From Blastomonas fulva (GTDB lineage: Bacteria; Pseudomonadota; Alphaproteobacteria; Sphingomonadales; Sphingomonadaceae): DNA of 64,000 nt. The stretch lies in the NCBI RefSeq assembly GCF_003431825.1, contig NZ_CP020083.1, positions 372,001-436,000 on the forward strand. Reading direction: 5' to 3'. Position 1 is the stretch's first letter. Each line of letters begins with the position of its first letter. The translations under genes and the position numbers were made by a program. Below, in pieces: positions 29,044 to 39,762 of this stretch. Under the pieces are notes generated by a model. The model saw nothing but the letters and a program-made list of their open reading frames with translations. It was not told where the DNA came from and ran no database searches.

Positions 29044-29660
29044 CTAATGCTTTAGGTTCAACCCCAGCGAGCGCGCGACCAAAGCCGCCTGGGTGCGGTT
29101 CTGCACGCCCAGCTTGCGCATGATCACGGTCATGTGCGCCTTCACCGTTGCTTCGCTCATCGCAAGATCGTGCGCGATCTGCTTGTTGAGCTTTCCGTCC
29201 AGCACCTCGAGCAACACCTTGAGCTGGGTCGGGGTGAGCGAGGCAATCTCCTGCTGCACCTCTTCCTGCGGGCCAGTGGGCACGGGCTTGGTGGCACGTC
29301 CCCCGAGCGCCCGCGCGATGGCCTGTTCGATCGTGTCGAGGTCGCTGTCCTTGGACAGAAACCCCACCGCGCCCAGCTGCCGCGCCTCGTCGGCGACGCC
29401 CGCCCCTTCGGCGCTCGAGACGACCAGGATCGGTACCTCGGGGCGTTCGGCATGCAGCAGCGCGATGCCGGAATAGCCCACCGCGCCGGGCATCTTGAGA
29501 TCAAGCAGGATCAGCCGCAGCCCTTCGGCTGTGCCTGCCGCGCGCGCCGCCGCGGCGAGCGTGCCACATTCCAGAATCTGTGCCTGCGGAGCCACCCTGC
29601 CGACCGCCAGGATCAGCGCCTGGCGGAACAGCGGGTGGTCGTCCGCGATCAGGATCGTCT

Positions 29661-29664
<4 letters not shown>
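29044..29664 (-). CDS. crbR: CrbR-type LuxR-family response regulator, non-canonical start
   Basis: About 206 residues: a receiver domain ([16 protein letters not shown]55 in [10 protein letters not shown], Lys in FLSKDSD) and a C-terminal LuxR/NarL helix-turn-helix ([30 protein letters not shown]). It is the partner of the adjacent CrbS kinase and the probable activator of acs. Oddly, no ATG, GTG or TTG exists in frame at the expected start. The candidates are ATA at 29664, which overlaps the acs stop (ATAG), or CTG at 29652, which would shorten beta strand 1. It is transcribed behind acs, so it would be co-induced with its target. Confidence 0.88.
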
Positions 29665-31616
<1,952 letters not shown>

Positions 31617-31704
31617 GATTGTCTCTCTCCTCGTCTGTATGCGTCTGCGGCGCATTGCTGGCAGCACGATAGCCCTGCGCGGCCGCCACCGGACCTTAGA
31701 CAAA

Positions 31705-31722
31705 GGTCGTAGGCCTACGACC
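31705..31722. promoter_or_regulatory. 18-bp perfect palindrome in the acs/porin divergent promoter
   Basis: GGTCGTAGGCCTACGACC is a perfect 18-bp inverted repeat, and further AAGGTCG copies lie on both sides (31702-31708 and 31723-31729). It is 89 bp before the acs ATG and 88 bp before the porin ATG. This is the likely operator for the acs-linked LuxR-type regulator; that assignment is inferred from symmetry and position. Confidence 0.65.
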
Positions 31723-31809
31723 AAGGTCGGGCTGGCGACCCAGCGGCATTGAGCGAACACTGCGTCCACTACCGGGAACAAGCCGGAGCGGGATATCAGG
31801 AGAGGTGAG

Positions 31810-33222
31810 ATGCCAAAGGCCAGGCGCCGTTCATGGCTGATATTGCTGGGAGCAAGCGCGCTGGTCGCGCCGAACCTGGCGCATGCCCAGAACGCCAAGA
31901 CCGCCACTGCCCGCGAACAGGCGCTCGAGGAGCGGCTGCTCAGGCTCGAAGCCGAGATGGCCGCACTGCGCGCCGATCTGGGCGCCGCGCGCAGCGAACA
32001 GGCGCAGACCGCTACCGCCGCCAGCCAGGCCGCCGCACGCAGCGAGGAGACCGCCACCAAGCTCGCCACGCTGGAAAGCAGACCCGCCGCGCCCGCAGAA
32101 GGTTTTCGTGTCGGTGGCACGACCTTCAAGCTCGGCGGCTTCGTCAAGGCGGTGGCCAGCGCGACTCGGTTCGACGACGGCATGCTCGCGGGCGGATCTT
32201 TGGGCAAGGAATTCTACCTGCCGCAGCAGATCCCGGTCGGCGCCGCTGCGACGCGTGATTTCATGGCCAATGCCCGCCAGACGCGGCTATTCTTTACCAG
32301 TTCCACCCCGTTGGGCGGCAAGGAGCTCAAGAGCCATATCGAGTTCGACTTTGCGCTGGCGACAGCGCCTGCAGGCGCGCAGCGCGCCACCAACGCCTAT
32401 ACGCCCACGCTGCGCCGCGCCTTCCTGACCTATGACCGGTTCCTGGTCGGGCAGGAATGGACCACCTTCCAGAACCCGGCGCTGCTGCCCGAAAGCACGG
32501 ATTTCGTCGGCCCGCTCGAAGGCACCGTGTTCGTTCGCCAGATGATCGTGCAGTACCGCCAGCCGCTGGGCCAGGGACTCGACCTGCTGCTCGCGCTGGA
32601 AAACCCGCAGACCGAGACGGTTACCACGATCAATCCGGTGCTGAGCGACAATGATCAGGACCGCGTGCCCGATCTGGTCGCCAAGCTGGTCTACAAGAAG
32701 CCCAACCTCGACCTGCATTTGGCCGGGCTGGTGCGCCAGCTCTCGGTGCATGACGGCGGCGCTGGCGACGATTCGCTTGGCTGGGGCCTATCTGCCGGCG
32801 GCAAGTTCGCCTTCGGCCCCGATGGCCGCCACGACATCCGGCTGAGCGCCACTTATGGCAACGGCATCGGCCGCTATCTGGGCCTGGGCTATGCGCCCGA
32901 TGCGGTGTTCGACCGCACCGCGCTGGGCAACCGGCTGCTCAATGTCGACAACATCGCAGGGTTCGCTTCGCTCAAGCTGGGCTGGACCGCCAATCTGCGC
33001 TCGACCTTCGCGGCGGGCTATCAGCACGCCGACTATCCCGATGGCATCGCGATCCCGGGGCTGGCCAATGTTTCGGCCTATTCGATTGCCGCCAATCTGT
33101 TCTGGTCTCCGGTCAAAAATCTCGACATCGGCATTGAGGTCCGCCACGCCGGACGCGAGGTGGCGAGCGGATTGAAGGGCCAGATGGACCGGTTCGAGAT
33201 GGCAGCGAAATACACGTTCTGA
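31810..33222 (+). CDS. Outer-membrane porin, DcaP-like
   Basis: 470 residues with a clear signal peptide ending LAHA before QNAK (near residue 26). A coiled coil of about 50 residues follows ([22 protein letters not shown]), and then a beta-barrel whose last residue is Phe (AAKYTF), the usual signal for outer-membrane insertion. The pattern FKLGGFVKA and SHIEFDFAL matches DcaP-like trimeric porins. Its place opposite acs and before an MFS carrier suggests uptake of short organic acids. GGAGAGGTGAG precedes the ATG. Confidence 0.85.
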   Translation: MPKARRRSWLILLGASALVAPNLAHAQNAKTATAREQALEERLLRLEAEMAALRADLGAARSEQAQTATAASQAAARSEETATKLATLESRPAAPAEGFRVGGTTFKLGGFVKAVASATRFDDGMLAGGSLGKEFYLPQQIPVGAAATRDFMANARQTRLFFTSSTPLGGKELKSHIEFDFALATAPAGAQRATNAYTPTLRRAFLTYDRFLVGQEWTTFQNPALLPESTDFVGPLEGTVFVRQMIVQYRQPLGQGLDLLLALENPQTETVTTINPVLSDNDQDRVPDLVAKLVYKKPNLDLHLAGLVRQLSVHDGGAGDDSLGWGLSAGGKFAFGPDGRHDIRLSATYGNGIGRYLGLGYAPDAVFDRTALGNRLLNVDNIAGFASLKLGWTANLRSTFAAGYQHADYPDGIAIPGLANVSAYSIAANLFWSPVKNLDIGIEVRHAGREVASGLKGQMDRFEMAAKYTF

Positions 33223-33237
33223 AGACACCAAAAAGGA

Positions 33238-34917
33238 GTGGGGATGATGGCTACGGTTCCACAGGATGCGCTACCAAAGCATCACAAGGCGACACAGGGG
33301 GAGAAGATGGTCATCGCCGCTTCGTCCCTGGGCACGGTATTCGAATGGTATGATTTCTACCTGTACGGCCTGCTGGCGACCTATATCTCGGTGCAGTTCT
33401 TCTCCGGTGTCAACGAGACCACCGGGTTCATCTTCGCACTCGCCGCCTTTGCCGCGGGCTTTGCGGTCCGCCCCTTCGGCGCGCTGGTCTTCGGGCGGAT
33501 CGGCGATCTGGTCGGGCGCAAGAATACCTTTCTGGTGACCATGGGCATCATGGGGCTGTCGACCTTCGCGGTTGGGCTGCTTCCCAGCTACGCCTCGATC
33601 GGCGTGGCCGCGCCGATCATTCTGGTCGCGCTCAGGCTTGCCCAGGGACTGGCGCTGGGCGGCGAATATGGCGGCGCTGCCACCTATGTCGCCGAGCATG
33701 CGCCTGAGGGCAAGCGCGGGCTCTACACCAGCTGGATTCAGACCACGGCGACCTTCGGGCTGTTCGCAGCGCTGCTGGTGGTCATCGGCTTCCGCTTCGC
33801 ACTGGGTGAAGAGGCGTTCGCCGCCTGGGGATGGCGCCTGCCGTTCCTGATCTCGATCGTGCTGCTCGGCATCTCGATGTGGATCCGCATGCAGCTCAAC
33901 GAAAGCCCGGTCTTCCAGAAGATGAAGGACGAGGGCACGACCTCCAAGGCGCCGCTCACCGAAGCCTTCGCCAAATGGGGCAATCTGCGCTGGGTGATCA
34001 TTGCGCTGCTGGGTGCGGTGATGGGCCAGGCGGTGGTCTGGTATGCCGGGCAGTTCTACGCATTGTTCTTCCTCGAAAAGACCCTGCGCGTCGATGGCGC
34101 GACAGCCAATATCCTGATCGCCATCGCGCTTGCGCTCGCCACGCCGTTCTTCGTGTTCTTCGGCTGGCTGTCCGACAAGATCGGCCGCAAGCCGATCATC
34201 CTGGGCGGCTGCGCGCTGGCGGCGATGACCTACTTCCCGCTGTTCGGTGCGCTGACCCATGCTGCCAACCCGGCGCTCGCCGAAGCCCAGGCCGCTGCCC
34301 CGGTCACCATCGCCGCACATCAGGAGGAGTGCTCGTTCCAGTTCGATCCGATCGGCAAGAACACCTTCGATACCTCGAGCTGCGATATCGCCAAGACCTA
34401 TCTCGCGAAGGCCGGGGTCAGCTATGCCAATGTCGAGGCAACCCCGGGCAAGCCGGCCACGGTCAGCATCGGCCGTGCGGTGTTCACCGCGCCTGCCCCT
34501 GCCGGGATGACCCCCGAGGCGAAGAAGGCCGCGATCAAGACGTTCCAGGACGATCTCAAGGCGGAGCTGATCTCGGCGGGCTATCCCGAAAAGGCCGACA
34601 ATGCCCGGATCGACAAGGTGGCGGTTGTCGCCATCCTGTGGGCGTTGGCGATGCTGGTGACCATGGTCTACGGGCCGATCGCCGCGATGCTGGTGGAGCT
34701 TTTCCCCAGCCGCATCCGCTACACCTCGATGTCACTGCCCTATCACATCGGCAACGGCTGGTTCGGCGGCTTCCTGCCCACCACCGCGTTCGCGATGGTC
34801 GCTGCCACCGGCAACATCTATTACGGCCTGTGGTACCCGGTGGTGATCGCCGCAGCGACGGTGGTCATCGGGCTGCTGTTCCTGCCCGAGACCTTCCGCC
34901 GCAACATCGACGACTGA
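33238..34917 (+). CDS. MFS transporter, metabolite:H+ symporter (MHS) type with large extra loop
   Basis: 559 residues with 12 predicted helices. MHS-type signatures are FEWYDFYLYG, GRIGDLVGRK, RLAQGLALGGEYGGAATYVAEHAP and GWLSDKIGRK. Between helices 8 and 9 lies an insertion of about 120 residues (342-461), which is soluble in character and has two cysteines (C365, C382) that could form a disulfide in the periplasm. It follows the porin by 15 bp, so the two probably form an operon for uptake of acetate or a related monocarboxylate. AAAGGAG precedes the ATG; a second ATG at 33244 is possible. Confidence 0.88.
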   Translation: MGMMATVPQDALPKHHKATQGEKMVIAASSLGTVFEWYDFYLYGLLATYISVQFFSGVNETTGFIFALAAFAAGFAVRPFGALVFGRIGDLVGRKNTFLVTMGIMGLSTFAVGLLPSYASIGVAAPIILVALRLAQGLALGGEYGGAATYVAEHAPEGKRGLYTSWIQTTATFGLFAALLVVIGFRFALGEEAFAAWGWRLPFLISIVLLGISMWIRMQLNESPVFQKMKDEGTTSKAPLTEAFAKWGNLRWVIIALLGAVMGQAVVWYAGQFYALFFLEKTLRVDGATANILIAIALALATPFFVFFGWLSDKIGRKPIILGGCALAAMTYFPLFGALTHAANPALAEAQAAAPVTIAAHQEECSFQFDPIGKNTFDTSSCDIAKTYLAKAGVSYANVEATPGKPATVSIGRAVFTAPAPAGMTPEAKKAAIKTFQDDLKAELISAGYPEKADNARIDKVAVVAILWALAMLVTMVYGPIAAMLVELFPSRIRYTSMSLPYHIGNGWFGGFLPTTAFAMVAATGNIYYGLWYPVVIAAATVVIGLLFLPETFRRNIDD

Positions 34918-34947
34918 CCAAACAGCGCGAATCGCCCTGCCTCATCA

Positions 34948-34977
34948 GCGCCCCGCCCTCACCGGCGGGGCGCTTTT
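34948..34977 (+). terminator. Strong hairpin terminator between the MFS gene and queA
   Basis: GCGCCCCGCC (34948-34957) pairs perfectly with GGCGGGGCGC (34964-34973), with a 6-nt loop, followed by TTTT. It lies 30 bp after the MFS stop and ten bases before the convergent queA stop. Confidence 0.9.
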
Positions 34978-34987
34978 GCGTTCGGGA

Positions 34988-36019
34988 TCAGGGCAGCAGC
35001 AGCGAGGAATCGCCATAGGAATAGAAGCGATAGTCATGCGCGATGGCATGCGCATAGGCCGCACGCATAACATCGAGCCCCATCAGCGCCGAGACCAGCA
35101 TGAACAGCGTCGAGCGCGGCAGGTGGAAGTTGGTCATCAGCCCGTCGATTCCCCTGAAACGGTAGCCGGGGGTGATGAAGATCGCCGTATCGCCCTCGAA
35201 CGGTGCGATCACGCCATCCTCGCGCGCGGCGCTTTCGATCAGCCGCAGCACCGTGGTGCCCACCGCGATCACCCGGTTGCCGCGAGCGCGCACCGCGTTC
35301 AGACGATCGGCAGTAGCGGCATCGATGCGGCCCCATTCGGCGTGCATCTGGTGGTCGTTGGTGTCGTCGGCCTTGACCGGAAGAAAGGTGCCCGCGCCGA
35401 CATGCAGCGTCAGCATGGCATGTTCGATCCCCGCCGCGGCGAGCGCAGCCATCAGCTCGTCGGTGAAATGCAGCGAGGCCGTGGGCGCAGCAACAGCGCC
35501 GTCTTCCCTGGCGAAACGGGTCTGATAGTCCTCGCGGTCGGCCTCGTCGATGTCGCGCTTGGCAGCGATATAGGGCGGCAGCGGCATCGTACCCGCGCGT
35601 TCGAGCAGCAGCTCGACCGGCTCGGTCCCCTCAAACGCCAGCGTGATCGACCCGTCTGCGCCGCGCGCCTCGACCGTGGCGAAGACATCCGCGCCGAAAT
35701 CGATGACATCGCCCAGCCGCAGCCGCCGCGAGTTGCGGACAAAGGCCTGCCAGCGCCGCAGGTCGATCCGCTTGTGCAGCGTCGCGCCGATCCGCGCCTG
35801 CCCGCCCAGCTTCACGCCTTCCAGCTGCGCCGGGATGACACGGGTGTCGTTGAACACCAGGCAATCGCCGGGGTTCAGCAATCCGGGCAGGTCGCGGACC
35901 TGCGCATCGCGCATCGCGCTGCCGTACACGCACAGCATCTTTGCCGCATCGCGCGGGCGCACGGGGCGCAGCGCTATGCGTTCGGGGGGAAGTTCGAAAT
36001 CGAAATCGTCAACGCGCAT
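34988..36019 (-). CDS. queA: tRNA preQ1(34) S-adenosylmethionine ribosyltransferase-isomerase
   Basis: 343 residues with the QueA hallmarks: [16 protein letters not shown] at the start, [36 protein letters not shown] and [17 protein letters not shown]. It transfers the ribosyl moiety of AdoMet to preQ1 in tRNA, giving epoxyqueuosine. It is the last gene of the minus-strand run. The usual partner tgt does not follow here; the region downstream is a terminator and the convergent MFS gene. AAGGGCACC precedes the ATG. Confidence 0.96.
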   Translation of the reverse strand: MRVDDFDFELPPERIALRPVRPRDAAKMLCVYGSAMRDAQVRDLPGLLNPGDCLVFNDTRVIPAQLEGVKLGGQARIGATLHKRIDLRRWQAFVRNSRRLRLGDVIDFGADVFATVEARGADGSITLAFEGTEPVELLLERAGTMPLPPYIAAKRDIDEADREDYQTRFAREDGAVAAPTASLHFTDELMAALAAAGIEHAMLTLHVGAGTFLPVKADDTNDHQMHAEWGRIDAATADRLNAVRARGNRVIAVGTTVLRLIESAAREDGVIAPFEGDTAIFITPGYRFRGIDGLMTNFHLPRSTLFMLVSALMGLDVMRAAYAHAIAHDYRFYSYGDSSLLLP

Positions 36020-36038
36020 GGTGCCCTTTGCCTAGCCT

Positions 36039-36071
36039 GATCGTCACCCCGCTTTCGCGGGAATGACGATC
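36039..36071. repeat. REP-like palindrome between the cyclophilin gene and queA
   Basis: A single near-perfect palindrome, GATCGTCACCCCGC / GCGGGAATGACGATC, around TTTC. It is one arm-pair of the same family seen at 9285, 10408 and 47601. It could weaken transcription into queA. Confidence 0.8.
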
Positions 36072-36094
36072 GATTGCAATGGGGCCCGGTCGGA

Positions 36095-37072
36095 TCAGTT
36101 GGTGATCGGCGCGTTCAGGTCGTCCACCGAGATCGCGCGATCGGCAGGCTGGCCGGCAGCGGCATAATTGGGCTCTGGCAGGTTCTGCGACTTGAGCGAG
36201 GCCTGCAGGATGCGCGCCGGTGTCGCGGGCGGCTCACCACGCGGAATGGAATCGACATGCTCCATGCCCGCAATCACCCGGCCGAAATTGGTGTAGCTGT
36301 TGTCGAGCGAGAAGCGCGGGTAGAAGACGATGAAGAACTGGCTATTGGCGCTGTTCGGGTCCTGCGCGCGCGCCATCGAGACGCTGCCGCGAAGATGCGG
36401 GAACTTGTTGAACTCCGCAGCGACATCGGGAAGATCCGATCCGCCGGTGCCGGTGCCTGTTGGGTCGCCGGTCTGCGCCATGAAGCCATCGATCACGCGG
36501 TGGAACACGATGCCGTTGTAGAAGCCCTGACGGGTCAGCGTCTTGATCCGCTCGACATGGTTGGGCGCGATTTCGGGATACAGCTGGATCGTCACCCGGC
36601 CGCCGGTCGACAGGTCGAGAAACAGGATGTTGTCGGGGTCGGCCTTGTCGGGCGTGGCGACCAGCGGCGCTGCAAGCACCGAGGCTTCGGCGGCGTTATT
36701 GTCGCGCTTATCCTGCGCGTCCTTTTCGGCATTGCGGGCGGCTTTGCGCGCTTGCTTGTCCTTGTCTTCAGACGCCTCGGCTTCGGCCTTCGCGGCCTTG
36801 CGCGCTTCCTTTTCGGCAGCCTTGGCCGCCTTGTCCTCTTCCTTCTGCGCTTCCTTGGCTGCCTTCTCGGCCTCCTCCTCCTGTTGCTTGCGAACCTTCG
36901 CCGCTTCCTTTTCGACTTCGCGAGCGGCGAGGCCAGCTGCCCTGTCAGCCTCAAGCTGGGACTGGCCGGTCGGCGTGGAGTCCTGCGCCTGGGCAGTGAT
37001 GGGGGCGAGCAGCATCGGGATGAACGACAGGGCAGCAAGCGATTTCAAGATATTGGGCATATAACCGGACAT
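36095..37072 (-). CDS. Secreted cyclophilin-type peptidyl-prolyl isomerase with Lys/Glu/Ala-rich segment
   Basis: 325 residues. A signal peptide ends near residue 29 (ITAQAQ). Residues 38-128 are an unusual highly charged stretch (EKAAKEAQKEEDKAAKAAEK), predicted to be a long helix or coiled coil. The cyclophilin domain is at 145-310, with FYNGIVFHRVIDGFMAQTGD, NSQFFIV and the TNFGRV motif. It catalyses prolyl isomerisation, presumably in the periplasm. The charged spacer is not part of ordinary PpiA/PpiB. ATG at 37060 is an alternative start. It lies between coaD and queA on the minus strand. Confidence 0.9.
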   Translation of the reverse strand: MSGYMPNILKSLAALSFIPMLLAPITAQAQDSTPTGQSQLEADRAAGLAAREVEKEAAKVRKQQEEEAEKAAKEAQKEEDKAAKAAEKEARKAAKAEAEASEDKDKQARKAARNAEKDAQDKRDNNAAEASVLAAPLVATPDKADPDNILFLDLSTGGRVTIQLYPEIAPNHVERIKTLTRQGFYNGIVFHRVIDGFMAQTGDPTGTGTGGSDLPDVAAEFNKFPHLRGSVSMARAQDPNSANSQFFIVFYPRFSLDNSYTNFGRVIAGMEHVDSIPRGEPPATPARILQASLKSQNLPEPNYAAAGQPADRAISVDDLNAPITN

Positions 37073-37188
37073 TCCTGTTCCATTCAGGCGGGACGGCAGG
37101 CTTGGCCCCGTCCCGTTTCGGGCATGGCTATAGCCAAAGCATCTGAGCGTGTCATGAATGAACTTGGGCGACGCGCAGCGCTGTGCGG

Positions 37189-37689
37189 TCAGTCACCCTT
37201 GAGGCCGATTTCGCGCACCCGCTTTTCGACATCGACCCGCACCGCGTCGGTGACGAAGCGGTTGATCTGCCCGCCATAGCTGGCGATTTCCTTGACCAGC
37301 CGCGAGGCGATGGGCTGGAGCGATACGTCCGCCATCAGGAACACGGTCTCGATGCGGTGGTTGAGCTGCTGGTTCATCCCCGCCATCTGGTATTCATATT
37401 CGAAATCAGCAACCGCGCGCAGCCCGCGAACGATCATGCTCGCGCCTTCGCGTTCGGCAAAGTCCATCAGCAGCGAGTTGAACGAGACGACGTGGATGGC
37501 ATCGCCCATGTCGGCGGTTTCACGGCGGACCATCGCCATGCGCTCTTCGACGCTGAACATCGGGTTCTTCGACGGGTTGGTGGTGACCCCCACCACCAGC
37601 CGGTCGACCAGCTTGGCTCCACGCCGCAGGATATCCATGTGCCCCAGGGTGATGGGATCGAAGGTCCCCGGATAAACGCCTACGCGCAT
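37189..37689 (-). CDS. coaD: Phosphopantetheine adenylyltransferase
   Basis: 166 residues starting MRVGVYPGTFDPITLGHMD, which holds the nucleotidyltransferase (T/H)xGH motif. Other conserved parts are MIVRGLRAVADFEYEYQMAG and the SRLVKEIA region. It adenylates 4'-phosphopantetheine to dephospho-CoA, the penultimate CoA step. The reading frame continues upstream, but the family start is unambiguous. It is downstream of ispA by 34 bp and probably in the same transcript. Confidence 0.95.
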   Translation of the reverse strand: MRVGVYPGTFDPITLGHMDILRRGAKLVDRLVVGVTTNPSKNPMFSVEERMAMVRRETADMGDAIHVVSFNSLLMDFAEREGASMIVRGLRAVADFEYEYQMAGMNQQLNHRIETVFLMADVSLQPIASRLVKEIASYGGQINRFVTDAVRVDVEKRVREIGLKGD

Positions 37690-37723
37690 GATGCTGCTTC
37701 CCCTTTTCGCGCCGCTTGTGCGG

Positions 37724-38638
37724 TCAATTGTCGCGTTCGACGATATAGCGCGCCAGCGCGCGCAGAAGATCGGCCTCGCGGCCATGGCTGGCGAGATGGC
37801 CGATCGCCTGATCGACCAGGAAGAAGGCCTGCTCGCGCGCACGCTCCAGACCCAAAAGCGACAGGAAGGTCTCCTTGCCCGCGGCGGCATCCTTGTGCAG
37901 CGCCTTGCCCGCCAGCGCCTCGTCGCCGACTTCGTCCATGATGTCGTCGGCGATCTGGAAGGCAAGGCCGATGTCGCGGGCATAGGCGCGCAGGGCCGTG
38001 CGCCCCTCGGCGGGCACATTGGCCAGGATCGCGCCCATCTCGACCGACGCCGCGATCAGCGCGCCCGTCTTAAGCCGCTGCAGCTTAGTGACGGTCGGCA
38101 GATCGAACTTGGCCTTTTCCGCCTCGAGATCCATCATCTGGCCGCCCGCCATGCCGTTGGGGCCGCTCGCCTCGGCCAAAGTCATGATGAGTTCTGCACG
38201 GATGAACGGGTCGGGATGCGACTGGCTGCCGGCGAGAATTTCGAACGCCAGCGCGTGCAGCGAATCGCCCGCCAGCACCGCCACCGCATCGTTGAAGGCC
38301 TTGTGCACCGTCGGCTTGCCGCGGCGCATGTCGTCGTCGTCCATGCAGGGCAGATCGTCATGGATCAGCGAATAGACATGGATCGCCTCGACCGCGCAGG
38401 CCACCCGCACCGACAGCGAACGGTCGACATTGAACATGCCCGCAGTTGCAGTCAGCAGCAGCGGGCGCACCCGCTTGCCCCCGCCGATCGCCGCATGACG
38501 CATCGCTTCGTACAGAACCGCGCGCGGATCATCGGGCACCACCAGCAGCGCATCGAAGCACGCATCGACATCGTTCGATATCTGGCGGAAGGCATCGGCA
38601 AGCGCAGCATCGCCTATCGCGGTGGTCATCGTCGTCAA
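37724..38638 (-). CDS. ispA: Polyprenyl (farnesyl) diphosphate synthase
   Basis: 304 residues with both aspartate-rich motifs of trans-prenyltransferases: DDLPCMD (94-100) and DDIMD near residue 237. GGKRVRP (53-59) and GGQMMDLEAE are also present. It condenses isopentenyl diphosphate with allylic diphosphates to give farnesyl diphosphate, the precursor of quinones, carotenoids and undecaprenyl lipids. The xseB-ispA order is conserved in many bacteria. Confidence 0.94.
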   Translation of the reverse strand: MTTMTTAIGDAALADAFRQISNDVDACFDALLVVPDDPRAVLYEAMRHAAIGGGKRVRPLLLTATAGMFNVDRSLSVRVACAVEAIHVYSLIHDDLPCMDDDDMRRGKPTVHKAFNDAVAVLAGDSLHALAFEILAGSQSHPDPFIRAELIMTLAEASGPNGMAGGQMMDLEAEKAKFDLPTVTKLQRLKTGALIAASVEMGAILANVPAEGRTALRAYARDIGLAFQIADDIMDEVGDEALAGKALHKDAAAGKETFLSLLGLERAREQAFFLVDQAIGHLASHGREADLLRALARYIVERDN

Positions 38639-38692
38639 TCCCCTGCCCCGGTCATGTCGCCGGTTTGACCCTGAATCATTGTCGTTGCGCCA

Positions 38693-38941
38693 TCAGTCCG
38701 CATCGAACGGAACGGTCCCTGCCGCCTGACCATCGGACCCGACGCGGATCTTCTCGATCCGCGCCTGCGCCACGTCGAGCCGCTTCTGGCAATGGCTGCG
38801 CAGCTGATCACCACGCTCGTAAAGGCTGATCGATGCATCGAGCGGGACATCCCCCGATTCGAGCTGGCGGACAATAACCTCCAGCTCCTTGAGGGCTTCT
38901 TCGAAAGACAGATCGGCGGAAATGGCTGCAGTTTCACTCAT
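38693..38941 (-). CDS. xseB: Exodeoxyribonuclease VII small subunit
   Basis: 82 residues beginning MSETAAISADLSFEEALKELEVIVRQLESGDVPLD, the standard XseB sequence, followed by SLYERGDQLRSHCQKRL. It forms a complex with XseA to degrade single-stranded DNA. The longer open frame (to 39019) is not conserved, so ATG 38941 is used. It is first in xseB-ispA-coaD-cyclophilin-queA. xseA is not in the window. Confidence 0.94.
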   Translation of the reverse strand: MSETAAISADLSFEEALKELEVIVRQLESGDVPLDASISLYERGDQLRSHCQKRLDVAQARIEKIRVGSDGQAAGTVPFDAD

Positions 38942-39039
38942 CGGCACAGCTTTGACCTGTGGCCCGCGCCCGGTCAAGGCGGTTGCTGCCCGCAGGGCGT
39001 TCTGGTAATTTGAAAGCACCGCAAGCCAAGGAGTTTCCG

Positions 39040-39294
39040 ATGGACGGCTTCAACCTGACCGACGCCGAAAAGAGCTTGAGCGAGCTGGTCGACCGGGCAG
39101 AGGCCGGCGAAACGATCGACATCCTGCGCGACGGAAAGCTGGTCGCGAAGCTGGTGCCGGCAGAGCAGCCGGTTTATACACCCAAGGGGCTCGTTGATAT
39201 CGAGGCTCTTCGACGGCATCTGGCGGAAATGCCCATGCAGCAGCAGGATGCTGGCGAGTTCATCCGGCATATGCGCGACACAGACCGCTATTGA
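39040..39294 (+). CDS. vapB: Antitoxin of a type II module (Phd/VapB type)
   Basis: 84 residues from ATG 39040, with AAGGAG six bases upstream. The pattern NLTDAEKSLSELVDRAEAGETIDILRDGKLVAKLVP is that of the Phd/YefM fold, a DNA-binding antitoxin; the C-terminal part would wrap the toxin. The stop overlaps the ATG of the PIN-domain gene (TGATG). Such antitoxins neutralise the toxin and repress their own operon. The module lies between xseB and purL. Confidence 0.87.
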   Translation: MDGFNLTDAEKSLSELVDRAEAGETIDILRDGKLVAKLVPAEQPVYTPKGLVDIEALRRHLAEMPMQQQDAGEFIRHMRDTDRY

Positions 39295-39716
39295 TGCAGT
39301 ATCTCGACACGTCCGTGCTGGTTGCGCTGCTGTGTCGCGAACCCCGAAGCGAGGATGTGCTGACTTGGCTTTACAGGCCTGAGACTGGTCCAGTTGCCAT
39401 CAGCAAGTGGACCTTGGTGGAATTTGCCAGCGCGTTGTCGTTGAAGCTCAGAACGCATTCAATCGCCGAAACGGACGCGGACAGGGCCAGAGCCATGCTC
39501 GGAAACATGCTGCAGAACATGCTCATGGTACTGCCGCTTACAGACCGTGACTTTCACGATGCTGCACAGTTCTGCGCTTTTTGGCATTTGAATTTGCGTG
39601 GTCCGGATGCGCTCCATCTCGCGATCGCCTCACGACTAAATCTTTCCCTCGCGACTTTTGACCGTGTTCAATTCGTCGCAGCCCAACACTTCGACATCCC
39701 CGCCACAATCCCCTGA
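39294..39716 (+). CDS. vapC: PIN-domain toxin, VapC type
   Basis: 140 residues. The acidic PIN residues are visible: Asp in YLDTSVLV near the start, Glu in [10 protein letters not shown], Asp in [11 protein letters not shown] and Asp in LATFDRVQ. VapC toxins are Mg-dependent ribonucleases, commonly cutting initiator tRNA or rRNA loops; the target here is unknown. It is coupled to its antitoxin by a TGATG overlap. No sign of decay is seen. Confidence 0.9.
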   Translation: MQYLDTSVLVALLCREPRSEDVLTWLYRPETGPVAISKWTLVEFASALSLKLRTHSIAETDADRARAMLGNMLQNMLMVLPLTDRDFHDAAQFCAFWHLNLRGPDALHLAIASRLNLSLATFDRVQFVAAQHFDIPATIP

Positions 39717-39762
39717 TTTGCCCCCTTCCCCGATCGCGCTGAGCCGCGTAAAGCGCGGGGCC

